DNA of 64,000 bases from AC-32 sp963719275. Lineage in GTDB: Bacteria; Actinomycetota; Thermoleophilia; Gaiellales; Gaiellaceae. Made by a program: the position numbers and the translations under genes. The stretch spans positions 186,001-250,000 of the forward strand of contig CAVRBT010000006.1 of assembly GCA_963719275.1 (NCBI GenBank), read 5' to 3'. The notes beneath the pieces were generated by a model. That model searched no databases and was not told the origin of the DNA. It saw only the letters and a program-made list of their open reading frames with translations. The stretch's first letter is position 1. Each line of letters starts with the position of its first letter. Shown in pieces: positions 11,428 through 20,065 of this stretch.

Positions 11428-12098
11428 GCGGGCTTACGCACTCTGGCGCAGGTGACGACGGGGAAGGCGGGGTCCAGCTCGCGCAGGTGGTCCCGTCGAA
11501 GCTCCTGTGCCGCGAGGCCGAGCAGGAACGCCGAGCAGGTGAGGGCGTTGCCGTACACACGGACCTCGGCCTCCGCCCCGGCGCAAGCGTGCTCGACGAG
11601 CTTCGCGACCCCGGCCGGCGTGAAGCGCCAGAGGTCCGGCAGCCACGTGTCGATCATCTGCGTCGAGGGGACCGTCAGCAGCAGCACGCCGCCGGGTCGC
11701 AGCGCCTGCCACGCGTTGGCGAGACCGACCTCGGGCCGGGCTATGTACTGCAGGGTCTGCATCAAGAGGAAACAGTCGTACGCCGAGGCCGGCAGGCTGC
11801 CCGGCTCGCCGAGGTCGGCTACGACGGTCGCGTTGGAGTTGTCGCGATCCACGTCGAGGACGTCGACCCTCGCGACACCCGAGCCGAAGCGGTCGGCGTA
11901 GCGGGAGCCCTTTACCTCGAGGACGTCGCCACGCACGTCGGGGCTCCACTCGCGCAGGAAATCCTCCAGGTAGAAGCGGTCGATCGGCGTGCCGCGGTCA
12001 TAGCCGAAGTTCGCGCTGCGCGGCCGGGTGGTACGGAGCGAAATCCAGAGGGGCAGCCGCAGCGCCGCTGCCGCCCGCCTGCCCCGAACGGCTCTCAT
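11424..12098 (-). CDS. SAM-dependent methyltransferase, class I
   Basis: A 224-residue protein with the Rossmann methyltransferase order: DVLEVKGSRYADRFG (motif I position, glycine-poor), VDVLDVDRDN (acidic strand 2), an AYDCFLLMQTLQYI strand, and LRPGGVLLLTVP (motif post-III). This form is common in polysaccharide loci, where such enzymes methylate sugars or cap chains. The start at 12098 was preferred to an upstream ATG because a TAGTCT box lies 8 nt before it. It is divergent from the flippase with 19 bp between. Confidence 0.8.
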   Translation of the reverse strand: MRAVRGRRAAAALRLPLWISLRTTRPRSANFGYDRGTPIDRFYLEDFLREWSPDVRGDVLEVKGSRYADRFGSGVARVDVLDVDRDNSNATVVADLGEPGSLPASAYDCFLLMQTLQYIARPEVGLANAWQALRPGGVLLLTVPSTQMIDTWLPDLWRFTPAGVAKLVEHACAGAEAEVRVYGNALTCSAFLLGLAAQELRRDHLRELDPAFPVVTCARVRKPA

Positions 12099-12106
12099 CG
12101 CCTGTG

Positions 12107-12112
12107 AGACTA
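12107..12112. promoter_or_regulatory. Overlapping divergent -10 region, methyltransferase/flippase
   Basis: On the minus strand TAGTCT (12107-12112) lies 8 nt before the methyltransferase ATG. On the plus strand GAGACT (12106-12111) lies 6 nt before the flippase ATG at 12118. The plus-strand box is weaker because it lacks the first T. Confidence 0.35.
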
Positions 12113-12117
12113 GAGCA

Positions 12118-13668
12118 ATGACCGGCGGCGGCGAGACGGCCACCGGAGCCGGCGCGACGACCGGCGCGCGAGTCGTCCGCGGGGGCCTCTGGAAGATGCT
12201 CGCGAACGCGCTTCCGCAGCTCTACACGCTGGTGATGTCGATCGCGGCCGCGCGCTACCTCGGCTCGAGCGGGATGGGCCGTCAGAGCTTCATCGCCTTC
12301 GTCGAGGCCTCGACGATCACGCTCCTCTCGGCGAGCTTCTCGGTCGCGCTGATGCGCTACGTCGGCGAGGCGGTGGGCGCGGGACGACCGGGCGCCGCCC
12401 GCTGGCTGGCCGGCAGCATCGCCCGGATCGTGCTGATCGCGGCCGTCGTCGGCGGCGCGACGCTCGCGCTGGTCGGCGCCTTCGGGGGAACGCCCGCTGC
12501 CGCGTGGTACCTGGCCGCGCTCGCGGCGTTCAACGGCATCGTCGTAAGTGTCCCGAGCGCGATGCTCACCGGGCTCCAGCGCTGGCGCCAGGCGATCATC
12601 GCCGGCCTCACCACCGGGGGCGTGGGGGTCGGCGCGACGGTCGCGGTGCTGGCGCTCGGCGGCGGGATCACGGGCATGTTCGCGGTCGAGGCCGTCACGA
12701 CCACCGTTGCCCTCGCGTGGACGGCCGCCCTGGCGCGCGGCGCCATGTCGGAGCTGGACGCGGAGCCGACCCGCGAGCTCGAGCTCCGCAGGGGTGCCCT
12801 GCGCTTCGCAGCGTTCTCCTTCGGCGGGACGCTGCTGTATCTGATCGTCTGGCGGCGCTCCGAGTTCTTCTTCCTCAACCACTACTCGAGCGACAGCGAG
12901 ATCGCCTACTACTCGATCGCCTTCGCGATCGCAACGGGGGTCGTGCGGCTTCCCTCGGCGATGGGCGAGGTGCTCGCCCCAGCGATCGCGACGTTGTTCG
13001 GCGCGGGAGCCCACGATCGCATTCGGACCGGGTTCGGCCGCGCGCTGCGGCTGCTCCTGCTCGCGACCCTCCCCGTGACGGCAGCGGCCGCGGCGGTCGG
13101 GCCGGAGGCGATCCGGGTGATCTGGGGGCAGGAGTTCGGCCCGGCCGACAAGCCGTTCCTCGTGATGGTCGCGGCGTCGCTCCTGACGCCGCTGACGATC
13201 CTCAGCTCCGCGCTGCTCGCCGGGATCGGCCGCGTGGGGGTGCCGCTGGTCGCGGACGCGGCCGCGGCGGCGGTCGACGTCGGGGTCGCGTTTGCCCTCG
13301 TGCCGGGCCACGGAGCGCTCGGTGCGGCGATCGCCAGCTCGTGCGGGCTTCTCGTCGCGGGTGCGCCGCTGCTCGTGTACGCGGCCCGGCTCACCGGGCC
13401 GATCCGCTGGGAGCTAGGCGCGCTCGTCCGCGGGGTGCTGATCGCGGCCGCGGGCGGGGCCGTCGCGTACGGGCTCGTGGAGGCGCTCGGCGGTGCGGCC
13501 GGAGTCGTCGTCGGCCTGCTCGTCGGGACCGGGGTGTTTCTGGCGCTCGCACTTCTCGTCGGCTTTCTGCCGCGCGAGGACGCAGAGTGGCTGCAGGGCG
13601 TCATCGGGACGCGCGCGGGCCGGTTCTCCGCCGCCGTCGTCCTGGCGCTTGCCGGGCGGCGTCAGTAA
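12118..13668 (+). CDS. Wzx-like polysaccharide flippase (MOP/PST superfamily)
   Basis: A 516-residue membrane protein with about 12-14 helices. It starts with the PST-type segment VRGGLWKMLANALPQLYTLVMSIAAARYLG split over the first two helices and shows the ASTITLLSASFSVALMRYVGEA pattern. Such proteins turn undecaprenyl-linked repeat units to the outer face of the membrane. It sits centrally in the locus, next to glycosyltransferases. The ATG at 12118 is preferred; an earlier in-frame GTG would run into the divergent methyltransferase. Confidence 0.9.
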   Translation: MTGGGETATGAGATTGARVVRGGLWKMLANALPQLYTLVMSIAAARYLGSSGMGRQSFIAFVEASTITLLSASFSVALMRYVGEAVGAGRPGAARWLAGSIARIVLIAAVVGGATLALVGAFGGTPAAAWYLAALAAFNGIVVSVPSAMLTGLQRWRQAIIAGLTTGGVGVGATVAVLALGGGITGMFAVEAVTTTVALAWTAALARGAMSELDAEPTRELELRRGALRFAAFSFGGTLLYLIVWRRSEFFFLNHYSSDSEIAYYSIAFAIATGVVRLPSAMGEVLAPAIATLFGAGAHDRIRTGFGRALRLLLLATLPVTAAAAAVGPEAIRVIWGQEFGPADKPFLVMVAASLLTPLTILSSALLAGIGRVGVPLVADAAAAAVDVGVAFALVPGHGALGAAIASSCGLLVAGAPLLVYAARLTGPIRWELGALVRGVLIAAAGGAVAYGLVEALGGAAGVVVGLLVGTGVFLALALLVGFLPREDAEWLQGVIGTRAGRFSAAVVLALAGRRQ

Positions 13669-14678
13669 GGGGGGCGGCTCAGCCGCGACTCGCCGGCGTC
13701 GGTCCGCTGCTGGAGCCTTCGCCGCGCCGTCGAGGCTGCGAGGGCGGCGGCAGCGGCCTTCGCGCGGGTGCGGAGCTCGTACCGGCCGCTGAGGGCGATC
13801 CGGAGGAACTGTCGCCGCGCACCGGCCTTCCCGTCGGCAAGCGCCGCCTCGGCAGCCGTCAACTCCGCCACACGGCGGCGATAGTCAAGCGACTCCTCCA
13901 GCACCTTGCGCTCCTCGGAGTCGAGGTCGTCGCGGAGCGCCGTCTTCTCGAGCGTCACGACATGGCCGCGCGCGTAGGCGACGCGCGAGGAGCTTTGGCT
14001 CCCCTCCCACACGCGGTAGAGCGCGAGCGGCTCGTGCACGAGGCCGGCGCGGGCGCCACCGAGAATCAGGCGGATCCAGCAGTCCCAGTCCGCGGTGTAG
14101 ACCGCCGGGTCGAAGCCGCCAGCCGAGAGGTAGAGGTCGCGGCGGATCGCGCAGTGGCCGACGATGAAGTTGGCGCGCAGAATGGCCTTGCGCTGGTCGT
14201 CGACGTCGAACCGAGACGCCAGGTCATAGACGCGGCGGACGATCTTCCCGTCCAACTCGACGAACGCGTCGGTCGTCATCACGTCCAGGTCAGGCCGCGC
14301 GGCCGCGAGGGCGCCGAGCGCCTCGAGGCGCCGGGGAAGGAACTCGTCGTCGGAGTCGAGGATGACCACGAAGTCGCCGGTCGCCGCACGGGCGGCAGCG
14401 TTTTTCGCAGTCGGCTCGCCCTTGTTCTCCTGGTGCAGGTACACGACGCCGCGGTCGCGGTAAGGCGCCACCGCTTGTGCCGTGCCGTCGGTCGAGCCGT
14501 CGTCGCAGACGACGACCTCCTGCGGCGCGAGGGTCTGCGCGAGCGCGGACTCGATCGCCGCGCCGATGTACCGCTCGGCCTGGTAGGCCGCGATGATGAT
14601 CGAGAAGGTCGGCACCGGGCCGGGCTCGACGGGAGCCGCAGGCGCGGGCGCGAGGAATGCGTGCTCGAAGTCGCTCAC
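13662..14678 (-). CDS. Family 2 glycosyltransferase
   Basis: A 338-residue GT-A enzyme. After a short N-terminal tail it has FSIIIAAYQAERYIG, the nucleotide-binding VCDDGSTDG, and the metal-binding DSDDEFLPRR (DxD). An acceptor-side TADWDCWIRL motif (ED-like position) follows. The C-terminal ~80 residues are basic and helical. It starts at GTG 14678, which overlaps the stop of the upstream GT2-kinase fusion in GTGA, so the two are translationally coupled. It converges on the flippase with a 7-bp overlap. Sugar and linkage are unknown. Confidence 0.9.
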   Translation of the reverse strand: MSDFEHAFLAPAPAAPVEPGPVPTFSIIIAAYQAERYIGAAIESALAQTLAPQEVVVCDDGSTDGTAQAVAPYRDRGVVYLHQENKGEPTAKNAAARAATGDFVVILDSDDEFLPRRLEALGALAAARPDLDVMTTDAFVELDGKIVRRVYDLASRFDVDDQRKAILRANFIVGHCAIRRDLYLSAGGFDPAVYTADWDCWIRLILGGARAGLVHEPLALYRVWEGSQSSSRVAYARGHVVTLEKTALRDDLDSEERKVLEESLDYRRRVAELTAAEAALADGKAGARRQFLRIALSGRYELRTRAKAAAAALAASTARRRLQQRTDAGESRLSRPPY

Positions 14679-16384
14679 GCCAACTCGGGCCCGACATCGC
14701 GCAGGAGGTCGCGGTACTGCTCGCTGTGCGCCCGCGGCAGGCCCAGCGCCCCGGCGCGCATCCGCTCGTCCGCCGCCCAGACCGCGAGCGCGGCGAGGAG
14801 GTAGGCGCGGAGATCGAGGTCCTCCACGCCCGCATCGCCGAGTAGACGCTGCAAGAGTGCCCACTCAGGGTTGCGGCCGGCCGCCACCGTGCGCACGAGC
14901 CCGGCGTCGGGACGGTCTCCCCGCGCCATCAGCGCGAGGAAGAGCACGTCGAGCCCGGGTGGCCCGTCCTCGTACGACCGCTCCCAGTCGACGACGCCGA
15001 TGCCGCCGGCAGGGCCGACGAGGATGTTCTTGCGCTGGAAGTCGCCGTGAAGCCGGCGCGACGGGAGCGCGCCGAGCGCGTCGAGGGCGGCCGACACGGC
15101 GTCGCAGAGCTCCGGCGGCGCCACCTCGACGGCGGCCGCGGCCTCGTCGGCCCACCACGATCCTTCGCGCACTTGCGGGCCGGGCGCGCCGCCGAGCTCG
15201 AGCGCCCACCGCGCCGCCTCCGCGAACCACCGCTTCGGATCGCGCGCCCGCGGGGACGTCCCCGGGAGGCGGTCCTCGAGGACCCAGAGCGCGCTGCGGG
15301 CCTCGCCGCAGGCGAGCAGGCGGGGAACGCCCCGCAGCTGCGACTCCGCGCGAATCCGCTCCCGCGCCTCGAGCCCTTCGCGCAGCCGGTCACTCGGGTC
15401 GGCGTAGACGTGCAAGAGCCGCTCGCCCGTGACCCCGTACATGTAGTGCGGGTCCGGGCGGTAGAGCGGCTCGAGCGCCTGCGGCCGGGCGCCGTCGAGC
15501 GCCTCCGCGACCTCGTCCGGCACGCTCGCGAGCAGCCGCTCCGGGGAGACCGGCCGCGCGCGGAGGCCGACGCCCGCGACGAAGCCGAGCAGCGTCTCAC
15601 GGGTCTCGCGCAGCCGCCTCGAGTCCCGCGAGCGGACGGCGCTTGCGGTCACGTCGACGATCGACTTCGCGTACCGCGCCGCGAGCACCGGGTCGCGGTG
15701 ACGTCGCGCGAGCTTGCCGATCCCGTAGGCGTACGGAAAGCGCGAGGCGAGCCGTTCCTCGCGGGTCTTCGTCGGGTGGTAGACGACGACGTCCGGCGAC
15801 CAGGCGACGCAGCGGCCCCCGCGGACGAGGCGGTAGATCACCTCCGTGTCCTCTGCCGACCGCGCGACGGCGCCGAGGCCGAACAGCACGTCGAAGCCGC
15901 CGACCGCGACGAGGTCGTCGCGGCGGAAGGCCATGTTGCCCCCAGTGCCGATCGTCCAGGGCAGGGTGCGCGGCCCGCCGACGACGCGCAGCTCGCCCCG
16001 TCCGTCGTAGCGGCAGTACGGGAGGCCGCGGTCGTCCCGAGGCGCGATCGGGCCGAAGACGGCGGCGACGCCCGGGAGATCGAACGTCTCGAACAGGCCC
16101 GCGACCCAACCCGCGTCGACCACTTCGTCGTCGTCGACGAACGCGACGTACGGCGCGCCCGCCGCCCTCAGACCGCGGTTGCGCGCGTACGACAGGCCGC
16201 CGGGGAAGCCCGTGACCACGGTCGCCGAGTCGAGCGGCGGCGCGGGCTCGCCTCCCTGCCACACGACGAGCACCTCGACCGCGCGGCCCGCGGCGGCGGC
16301 CGATGCCTCCACGGAGGCGGCGGTCTCCGCCACCTCCTCGCGCCCAAGGGTGCAGATCACGACCGAGAGCTCCGGATCCTGCAC
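14675..16384 (-). CDS. Glycosyltransferase family 2 - APH-like kinase fusion
   Basis: A 569-residue two-domain protein. Residues ~1-220 are a GT2 domain (LSVVICTLGRE, SYARNRGLRAAGAPYVAF, VDDDEVVD at 83-90, GTGGNMAFRR, SAEDTEVIYRL). Residues ~330-569 are an aminoglycoside-phosphotransferase/choline-kinase-like fold with WVLEDRLPG, the catalytic loop HGDFQRKN (~446-453) and the metal-binding VVDWE (~464-468). The middle carries a YMYGVTGERLLHVYADP segment. A single chain that could transfer and phosphorylate a sugar is unusual. The start GTG follows TAAGGT by 7 nt. The APH domain could instead act on a small molecule or be structural. Confidence 0.85.
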   Translation of the reverse strand: MQDPELSVVICTLGREEVAETAASVEASAAAAGRAVEVLVVWQGGEPAPPLDSATVVTGFPGGLSYARNRGLRAAGAPYVAFVDDDEVVDAGWVAGLFETFDLPGVAAVFGPIAPRDDRGLPYCRYDGRGELRVVGGPRTLPWTIGTGGNMAFRRDDLVAVGGFDVLFGLGAVARSAEDTEVIYRLVRGGRCVAWSPDVVVYHPTKTREERLASRFPYAYGIGKLARRHRDPVLAARYAKSIVDVTASAVRSRDSRRLRETRETLLGFVAGVGLRARPVSPERLLASVPDEVAEALDGARPQALEPLYRPDPHYMYGVTGERLLHVYADPSDRLREGLEARERIRAESQLRGVPRLLACGEARSALWVLEDRLPGTSPRARDPKRWFAEAARWALELGGAPGPQVREGSWWADEAAAAVEVAPPELCDAVSAALDALGALPSRRLHGDFQRKNILVGPAGGIGVVDWERSYEDGPPGLDVLFLALMARGDRPDAGLVRTVAAGRNPEWALLQRLLGDAGVEDLDLRAYLLAALAVWAADERMRAGALGLPRAHSEQYRDLLRDVGPELA

Positions 16385-16391
16385 GTGGGAG

Positions 16392-16397
16392 ACCTTA
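16392..16397 (-). promoter_or_regulatory. Leaderless-type -10 box for the GT2-kinase fusion
   Basis: TAAGGT on the minus strand ends 7 nt before the GTG at 16384. Confidence 0.4.
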
Positions 16398-16426
16398 GCC
16401 GCGCGATCCGTCACGATCGGCGTCGC

Positions 16427-17542
16427 ATGCGCGCGCTCGTCGTCCTGACCCAGCCGCCGCTCCCGGAGGGCGGCGCCCCCGGGAAGACCGCGGTCGGGCT
16501 TCTGCGCGGGCTGCGCGAGCACGGGGTCGACGTGACCGCAGTCGCGGCGCGCCGCGGGTTCTCGGTCGCAGGCGAGGTGCCGGCCGACCTGCCCGTGGAG
16601 CTCGTCGACGTCGAGCCGCCGGGGCCATGGGAGGCGCGGCTCGGGAGGCTGCGGCGGCCGCTGGGGGAGCTTGCGGGCGGCTCGTTCGCGGCACGCGTCC
16701 ACGAGGCGGCGAGCGAGGCCGACGTCCTGCACCTCGAAGAGACCGAGACCGCGTGGGCCGGCGAGGGGATCCGACTCCCGTCGCTCGTGCACGTCCACTT
16801 CCTCGCCCGACGCGACCGCGGGCTGGGCGTCCCCTGGCGCAGGCAGTTCCGGGAGGTGCTCGACGCCTCCCGCGCCGAGCGTGCCGCCGCGCGGCGGCAC
16901 CGCTACCTCGTCGCGAGCTCGCCGCTCGTCGCCGAAGCCTTGCGCGCCGCAGCCCCCCGGGCCGAGGTCGTGCTCGCACCGCTGTCGCTCGATCCCGCCC
17001 TCTACGATCCCGCGCCGCTCGACGGGCCACCGCTCGCCGGGCTGATCGGCACCGCGCGCTGGGCGCCGACCGCCGAAGCCATGCGTACGCTCGTCCGCGA
17101 CGTCTGGCCGCTGGTCGCGCGCGCCGCGCCCGTGGCGAGGCTCGTCGTGGCCGGGCGCCGGACCTCGGAGCTTGGCCTCCCTCGGGCACCGGGAGTCGAG
17201 CTCATGGGCGAGGTCGACTCCGCCCGCGACCTCTTCCAGCAGCTCTCGCTCCTGCTCTTCCCGCTCGCGCGCGGGAGCGGCATGAAGGTCAAGACCCTCG
17301 AGGCGATGGCCAGCGGCGTGCCCGTCGTCACCACTGCGGCCGGCGCCGAGGGGATCGAGCCGTCCGACGGCGTGATCGTGCACGAGGAGCCGGAAGGACT
17401 CGCCGCCGCGGCCGCCGAGCTGCTCGACGACGCCCAGGCACGGCGGGAGCGCGGCGCGGCGGCACGTGCGGACTTCGTGCGCCGCTACTCGCCCGGGCCC
17501 GCCACGGAGCCGCTGGTCGAGCTCTATCGAAGGATGGCGTGA
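16427..17542 (+). CDS. GT-B glycosyltransferase (family 4-like)
   Basis: A 371-residue two-Rossmann-domain transferase. The N-terminal domain reads LVVLTQPPLPEGGAPGKT. The C-terminal domain shows LIGTARWAPTAEAM, VELMGEVDSARDLF and the donor-binding GSGMKVKTLEAMASGVPVV with the E of the E-x7-E region. GSGMKxKxLEAMA is typical of sugar transferases related to GT1/GT4. It starts at ATG 16427, 42 bp from the divergent GT2-kinase fusion, and overlaps the end of the convergent GHL15-type gene by 19 bp. Confidence 0.88.
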   Translation: MRALVVLTQPPLPEGGAPGKTAVGLLRGLREHGVDVTAVAARRGFSVAGEVPADLPVELVDVEPPGPWEARLGRLRRPLGELAGGSFAARVHEAASEADVLHLEETETAWAGEGIRLPSLVHVHFLARRDRGLGVPWRRQFREVLDASRAERAAARRHRYLVASSPLVAEALRAAAPRAEVVLAPLSLDPALYDPAPLDGPPLAGLIGTARWAPTAEAMRTLVRDVWPLVARAAPVARLVVAGRRTSELGLPRAPGVELMGEVDSARDLFQQLSLLLFPLARGSGMKVKTLEAMASGVPVVTTAAGAEGIEPSDGVIVHEEPEGLAAAAAELLDDAQARRERGAAARADFVRRYSPGPATEPLVELYRRMA

Positions 17543-18858
17543 CGGTGTCGCCGGACGTGCCGCCTGAGGGTCGCGCGGACCGTGCGGCCTGCGCGGTGCG
17601 CCCGGCGTAGCTTCACGCTCGACGCGGCCGACGAAGGCGCCGGCGGCGGTGGAGCCGGAGGAGCCGCGCCGGCGGCGGTGCGCAGGATCGCGCCGCTCGT
17701 CGGCCCGAGCGTCACGGACCTCGTCGTCGAGCCGCCGGTTGTCGTGTACCGCGCCCCGAGGTCGACCGTCACGGTCGAGGACGTCGGGTTGACGACGACC
17801 GTGCCGCCCGTGAAGTTGCGCCGCCACGCGGAGCCGACCTGGAACCGCGCGCCGACCGGCGAGCCGACGTCGGCGGTCCAGCTCGCGCCGTACGGGTCCT
17901 GGGCCTCGGGATCGGTCGCCTCGAAGATCAGCGCCCCGCCGTTCGCGGGCTCGTCGAAGAGCAGGAAGTTCGCCCGCGCCCACGCCATCGAGCGCTCGTC
18001 GTCCTTCGGCGCGTAGGTCAGTCCAAGAAAGATCTTCCCGGCCCGCTCCGTGAGGGTCTGGAACCGCTGCCGGAACGTCCAGTCGTTCCCGGCGAACCAG
18101 CCGGAGCTCGTCGGGCCCCACTTCGAGTAGTACTCCTGCAGCGCGCCGGAGGTGAACTGGAGCCAGTCGCTCCAGGTCGCCTGCGCGTCGTAGTCGGAGG
18201 CCCACGGAGTCGAGAGGTTCGGGATCGCGAGGAAGCCCGAGTTGCGGAGGGCGGGGCCGACGCTCGCAAGCATCGAACGGGTGGCGCCGCGCCACGCAGC
18301 CGAGGTCGGGTAGCGCGCGATCGTCCGGCCGTTCAGGTGCCAGCCCATGTCGGCGTTCGTGTCGTCGAGCATCACGCCGTCCCAACCGCCGGAGCGGAGG
18401 TCGGTGAGCACGTTCGAGAGCCAGCGCGCCTGGTAGCCGGGGTTGCCGACATCCATCATCCAGGCCTGCTGGAAGTAGTGCGAGTTGAGCCTCGAGCCAC
18501 CCGGGTCGGTGAGGAACCACTCCGGGTGGTTCTGGTCGGCGTCGCAGTAGCCCACGCCCGCGGAGAGGTAACGGTTGTCGGCGCCGCCCGAGCAGCTGTA
18601 CGACATGGTGAAGCTGAGGTCCTTGTAGACGAGCGCCTTCAGCCCGGGGTTCGCCGCCTTCAGCGCCGGCAGCAGCGGCGCGTCCCAGGAGTTGAGGACG
18701 ACGTAGCGGTAGCGCGAGAGGTCGCCGCCGGACGCGGCGCAGCCGGTGCAGATGCGCAGCGCGCCGATCCCGGTCGGAGCGCCGGCGGCATGCGCGAGCC
18801 CCGGGAAGGCGAAGAGCGAGAGAACGGCCGCGGCGAGGGCGAGACGACGAGCGGTCAC
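17524..18858 (-). CDS. Secreted GHL15-type putative glycoside hydrolase
   Basis: A 444-residue protein with a clear signal peptide (RLALAAAVLSLFAFPGLAHA). The body matches the hypothetical glycosyl hydrolase family 15 (GHL15) pattern: YVVLNSWDAPLLPALKAANP, a CYS-containing loop, HPEWFLTD, WMMDVGNPGYQARW and the acidic WDGVMLDDTNADMGW that would hold the catalytic aspartates of a TIM barrel. After ~370 residues come a beta-rich domain, a Pro/Ala linker and a very basic tail (RRAHRAGR...RRHVRRHRH). Activity is unproven. The setting suggests trimming of the exported polymer. The start is GTG. Confidence 0.85.
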   Translation of the reverse strand: MTARRLALAAAVLSLFAFPGLAHAAGAPTGIGALRICTGCAASGGDLSRYRYVVLNSWDAPLLPALKAANPGLKALVYKDLSFTMSYSCSGGADNRYLSAGVGYCDADQNHPEWFLTDPGGSRLNSHYFQQAWMMDVGNPGYQARWLSNVLTDLRSGGWDGVMLDDTNADMGWHLNGRTIARYPTSAAWRGATRSMLASVGPALRNSGFLAIPNLSTPWASDYDAQATWSDWLQFTSGALQEYYSKWGPTSSGWFAGNDWTFRQRFQTLTERAGKIFLGLTYAPKDDERSMAWARANFLLFDEPANGGALIFEATDPEAQDPYGASWTADVGSPVGARFQVGSAWRRNFTGGTVVVNPTSSTVTVDLGARYTTTGGSTTRSVTLGPTSGAILRTAAGAAPPAPPPPAPSSAASSVKLRRAHRAGRTVRATLRRHVRRHRHAILR

Positions 18859-18888
18859 GCCCCAGAAATCGTCGAACGGCCGCCCTGG

Positions 18889-19992
18889 CTACTCCCTCGT
18901 TCTAGCTAACTCGTCGTAGAGGGCTACCAGGCGCCCGACCATCCGGTCGAGAGAGAGGTTCCGCTCGGCGTCGCGGCGGCCCTCGGCGCCGAGCTCGCGG
19001 GCCTTCGCCGGGTCGGCCAGAACCTCAACCAGCGCCTCCGCAAGGCCCTCGGCGTCGCCCTTCGCGGCGAGCGCGCCCGTGGCGCCCGGGCGAACGAGCT
19101 CACCGGTGCCGCCGGACGCCGTCGCCGCCACCGGGACCGAGGCGGCCATCGCCTCGACGACCGCGAGCGGGCAGCCCTCGTAGTCGCTCGCCAGCAGCGC
19201 GCACTCGGCACGGGCGAGGAGCTCCGGCACGTCGTCGCGGTTGCCGAAGAAGTGGACGGCGTCGGCCACGCCTAGCTCGGCCGTGAGCGCCTCCGCCTCG
19301 GCCCGCAGCGGCCCGTCGCCGACCACGTGCAGCTCTGCCTCCGGGACCCGCTCACGCGCCTTCGCGAACGCGCGCAGGGCGAGGTCCGGCCGCTTCGGCG
19401 GTGCAAGCCGACCGACCGTCAGGATCCGTCCGCGCACGGGCGCGCGCGGCAGCAGGAACCGCTCGAGCGGCACGCCGTTCGGGATCACGCGGTACTGCTC
19501 CGCGCGGCCCACGTGCGCCTCGAGCCCGGCGGCGCGCTCGTCGTCCGAAAGCGCGACGATCGTCCGGCACCAGTGGGCCGCCAGCCGCTCGAGGCGGAGG
19601 TAGAGCTGTGCCTCGGTGCCGTCGGCCGCCCACCACGACCAGCCGTGTGGCGTGAAGGCGCAGGCCGTGCGCTTGCCGCGCAGCGAAGCCGCCAGCCTGC
19701 CGACGAAGCCGGCCTTCGCGGAGTGGACGTGCACGACGTCGGCGTCACCGGCGAGCCTCACCAGCGTGGCCAGCGAGCGCGCGTCACCCGGACGGGCCTT
19801 GCGGTGCGCCTCGATCGCGTGCAGTCGCACCCCCGAGCCGTCGAGGGTCGACCACGTCAGGGACTCACGCGGGCACGCGACCTCGACCGCGAGCCCGTCG
19901 GCCTGGAGCGCCTGCGCCAGCTCGACCACGTGGCGCGAGACACCGCCGTCGAGCGGCTGTGCAGCGAGCAGGAGCCGCAGCGGACGCTTCAT
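18889..19992 (-). CDS. Family 4 glycosyltransferase
   Basis: A 367-residue GT-B enzyme starting at ATG 19992. The acceptor domain has GGVSRHVVELAQAL and the DVVHVHSAKAGFVGR strand. The donor domain has ILTVGRLAPPKRPDLALRAF, LHVVGDGPLR, and the EGCPLAVVEAMAASVPV stretch that contains the E-x7-E pair. These features define retaining GT4 transferases that act at the cytoplasmic membrane face. It is divergent from the tyrosine kinase gene, sharing a 73-bp intergenic region. Confidence 0.92.
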   Translation of the reverse strand: MKRPLRLLLAAQPLDGGVSRHVVELAQALQADGLAVEVACPRESLTWSTLDGSGVRLHAIEAHRKARPGDARSLATLVRLAGDADVVHVHSAKAGFVGRLAASLRGKRTACAFTPHGWSWWAADGTEAQLYLRLERLAAHWCRTIVALSDDERAAGLEAHVGRAEQYRVIPNGVPLERFLLPRAPVRGRILTVGRLAPPKRPDLALRAFAKARERVPEAELHVVGDGPLRAEAEALTAELGVADAVHFFGNRDDVPELLARAECALLASDYEGCPLAVVEAMAASVPVAATASGGTGELVRPGATGALAAKGDAEGLAEALVEVLADPAKARELGAEGRRDAERNLSLDRMVGRLVALYDELARTRE

Positions 19993-20054
19993 TTGCCGAA
20001 GGGTATTGTTGGAAGCCCCCGAATTCGGTCTGCCGTTGGCCTGCGCGGGTGCCG

Positions 20055-20061
20055 AGAAAGG
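20055..20061 (+). promoter_or_regulatory. Ribosome-binding site of the Wzc-type kinase gene
   Basis: GAAAGGA at 20055-20061 lies 4 nt before the GTG at 20066 and decides that start, since the frame is open far upstream. Confidence 0.5.
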
Positions 20062-20065
20062 ACAC

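Noticed and set aside
14675..18520. A 1281-codon minus-strand open frame
   Set aside because: Only the part after GTG 16384 is protein-like; the upstream part is antisense to two real genes and Arg/Gly rich.
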